From Bradyrhizobium viridifuturi (GTDB lineage: Bacteria; Pseudomonadota; Alphaproteobacteria; Rhizobiales; Xanthobacteraceae): a DNA stretch of 64,000 bases. Under the pieces are notes generated by a model. It was not told the origin of the DNA and searched no databases. It saw nothing but the letters and a program-made list of their open reading frames with translations. Shown in pieces: positions 63,938 through 64,000 of this stretch. The first letter of the stretch is position 1, and every line of letters starts with the position of its first letter. Both the position numbers and the translations under genes were made by a program. The stretch lies in contig NZ_LGTB01000004.1 in NCBI RefSeq assembly GCF_001238275.1, forward strand, positions 62,001 through 126,000, given 5' to 3'.

Positions 63938-64000
63938 GGGTCCAACTTGTTTTGTAGGAGGGGAACCGGATCGTGCCCAAATGGGACCAAAAGTCGGGAC

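Noticed and set aside
1..64000. tRNA, rRNA or CRISPR arrays
   Set aside because: No cloverleaf-like GTTCGA-type T-loop contexts with matching acceptor stems, no rRNA motifs and no regularly spaced repeats were seen in the intergenic regions.

Overview
The window looks like a chromosomal core segment of a high-GC alphaproteobacterium, most probably Bradyrhizobium or a close relative (Nitrobacteraceae). The basis is the gene order rpsB-tsf-pyrH-frr-uppS-cdsA-dxr-rseP-bamA-lpxD-fabZ-lpxA-lpxI-lpxB, two DUF3551 secreted proteins typical of that group, an S2 protein with a C-terminal extension, alphaproteobacterial LexA boxes (GTTC-N7-GTTC), and a palindromic dispersed repeat of the kind common in Bradyrhizobium genomes. 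High third-position GC produces very long antisense open frames, which were discarded.

Layout. 1-3.5 kb: end of a TonB-dependent receptor followed by PCu(A)C, YcnI and CopC-CopD genes, a probable copper-handling operon. 3.6-7.1 kb: proS, then the LolC/E-LolD lipoprotein exporter. 7.1-9.8 kb: two DUF3551 genes, an Omp25/31-type porin with a clear terminator, a transposase remnant, and a 32-residue membrane protein behind a promoter that contains a LexA box. 10-13.6 kb: dnaE. 13.7-29.6 kb: a lipoprotein gene and then the translation/envelope biogenesis array (ribosome factors, undecaprenyl and phospholipid synthesis, MEP pathway, BAM complex, lipid A), interrupted only by one antisense KTSC-domain gene. 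29.7-35.9 kb: an SRPBCC-ArsR pair with an AT-rich operator, gltA, gltX, glnS and a SnoaL-like gene. 36-42.2 kb: comEC, two small unknowns, lexA, moeA and a YihX-like phosphatase. 42.2-59.5 kb: a mixed accessory block (repeat element, two-component system, tandem DUF2380 protein, two orphan solute-binding proteins, an unrecognised 418-residue protein, rhomboid protease, flavin oxidoreductase, ctpA, a GGDEF-EAL protein, a metallo-beta-lactamase-fold hydrolase with a divergent LysR regulator). 59.6-64 kb: moaC, trpC, trpD and ppiD. In many alphaproteobacteria trpD-trpC-moaC-moeA-lexA are contiguous, so the accessory block appears to sit inside that array.

Data quality. Eight genes (proS, the porin, bamA, comEC, moeA, a solute-binding protein, the flavin oxidoreductase, trpD) contain ten single-base losses. 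Most are explained by a short homopolymer reading one base too short. Several of these genes are normally essential, so I read them as consensus sequencing errors and annotate each gene across the break.

The most interesting object is the 32-residue, single-helix membrane protein at 9731-9829 with a perfect GAAC-N7-GAAC LexA box inside its promoter. This is the architecture expected of an SOS-induced small membrane effector, such as the SidA-type division inhibitor of Caulobacter.
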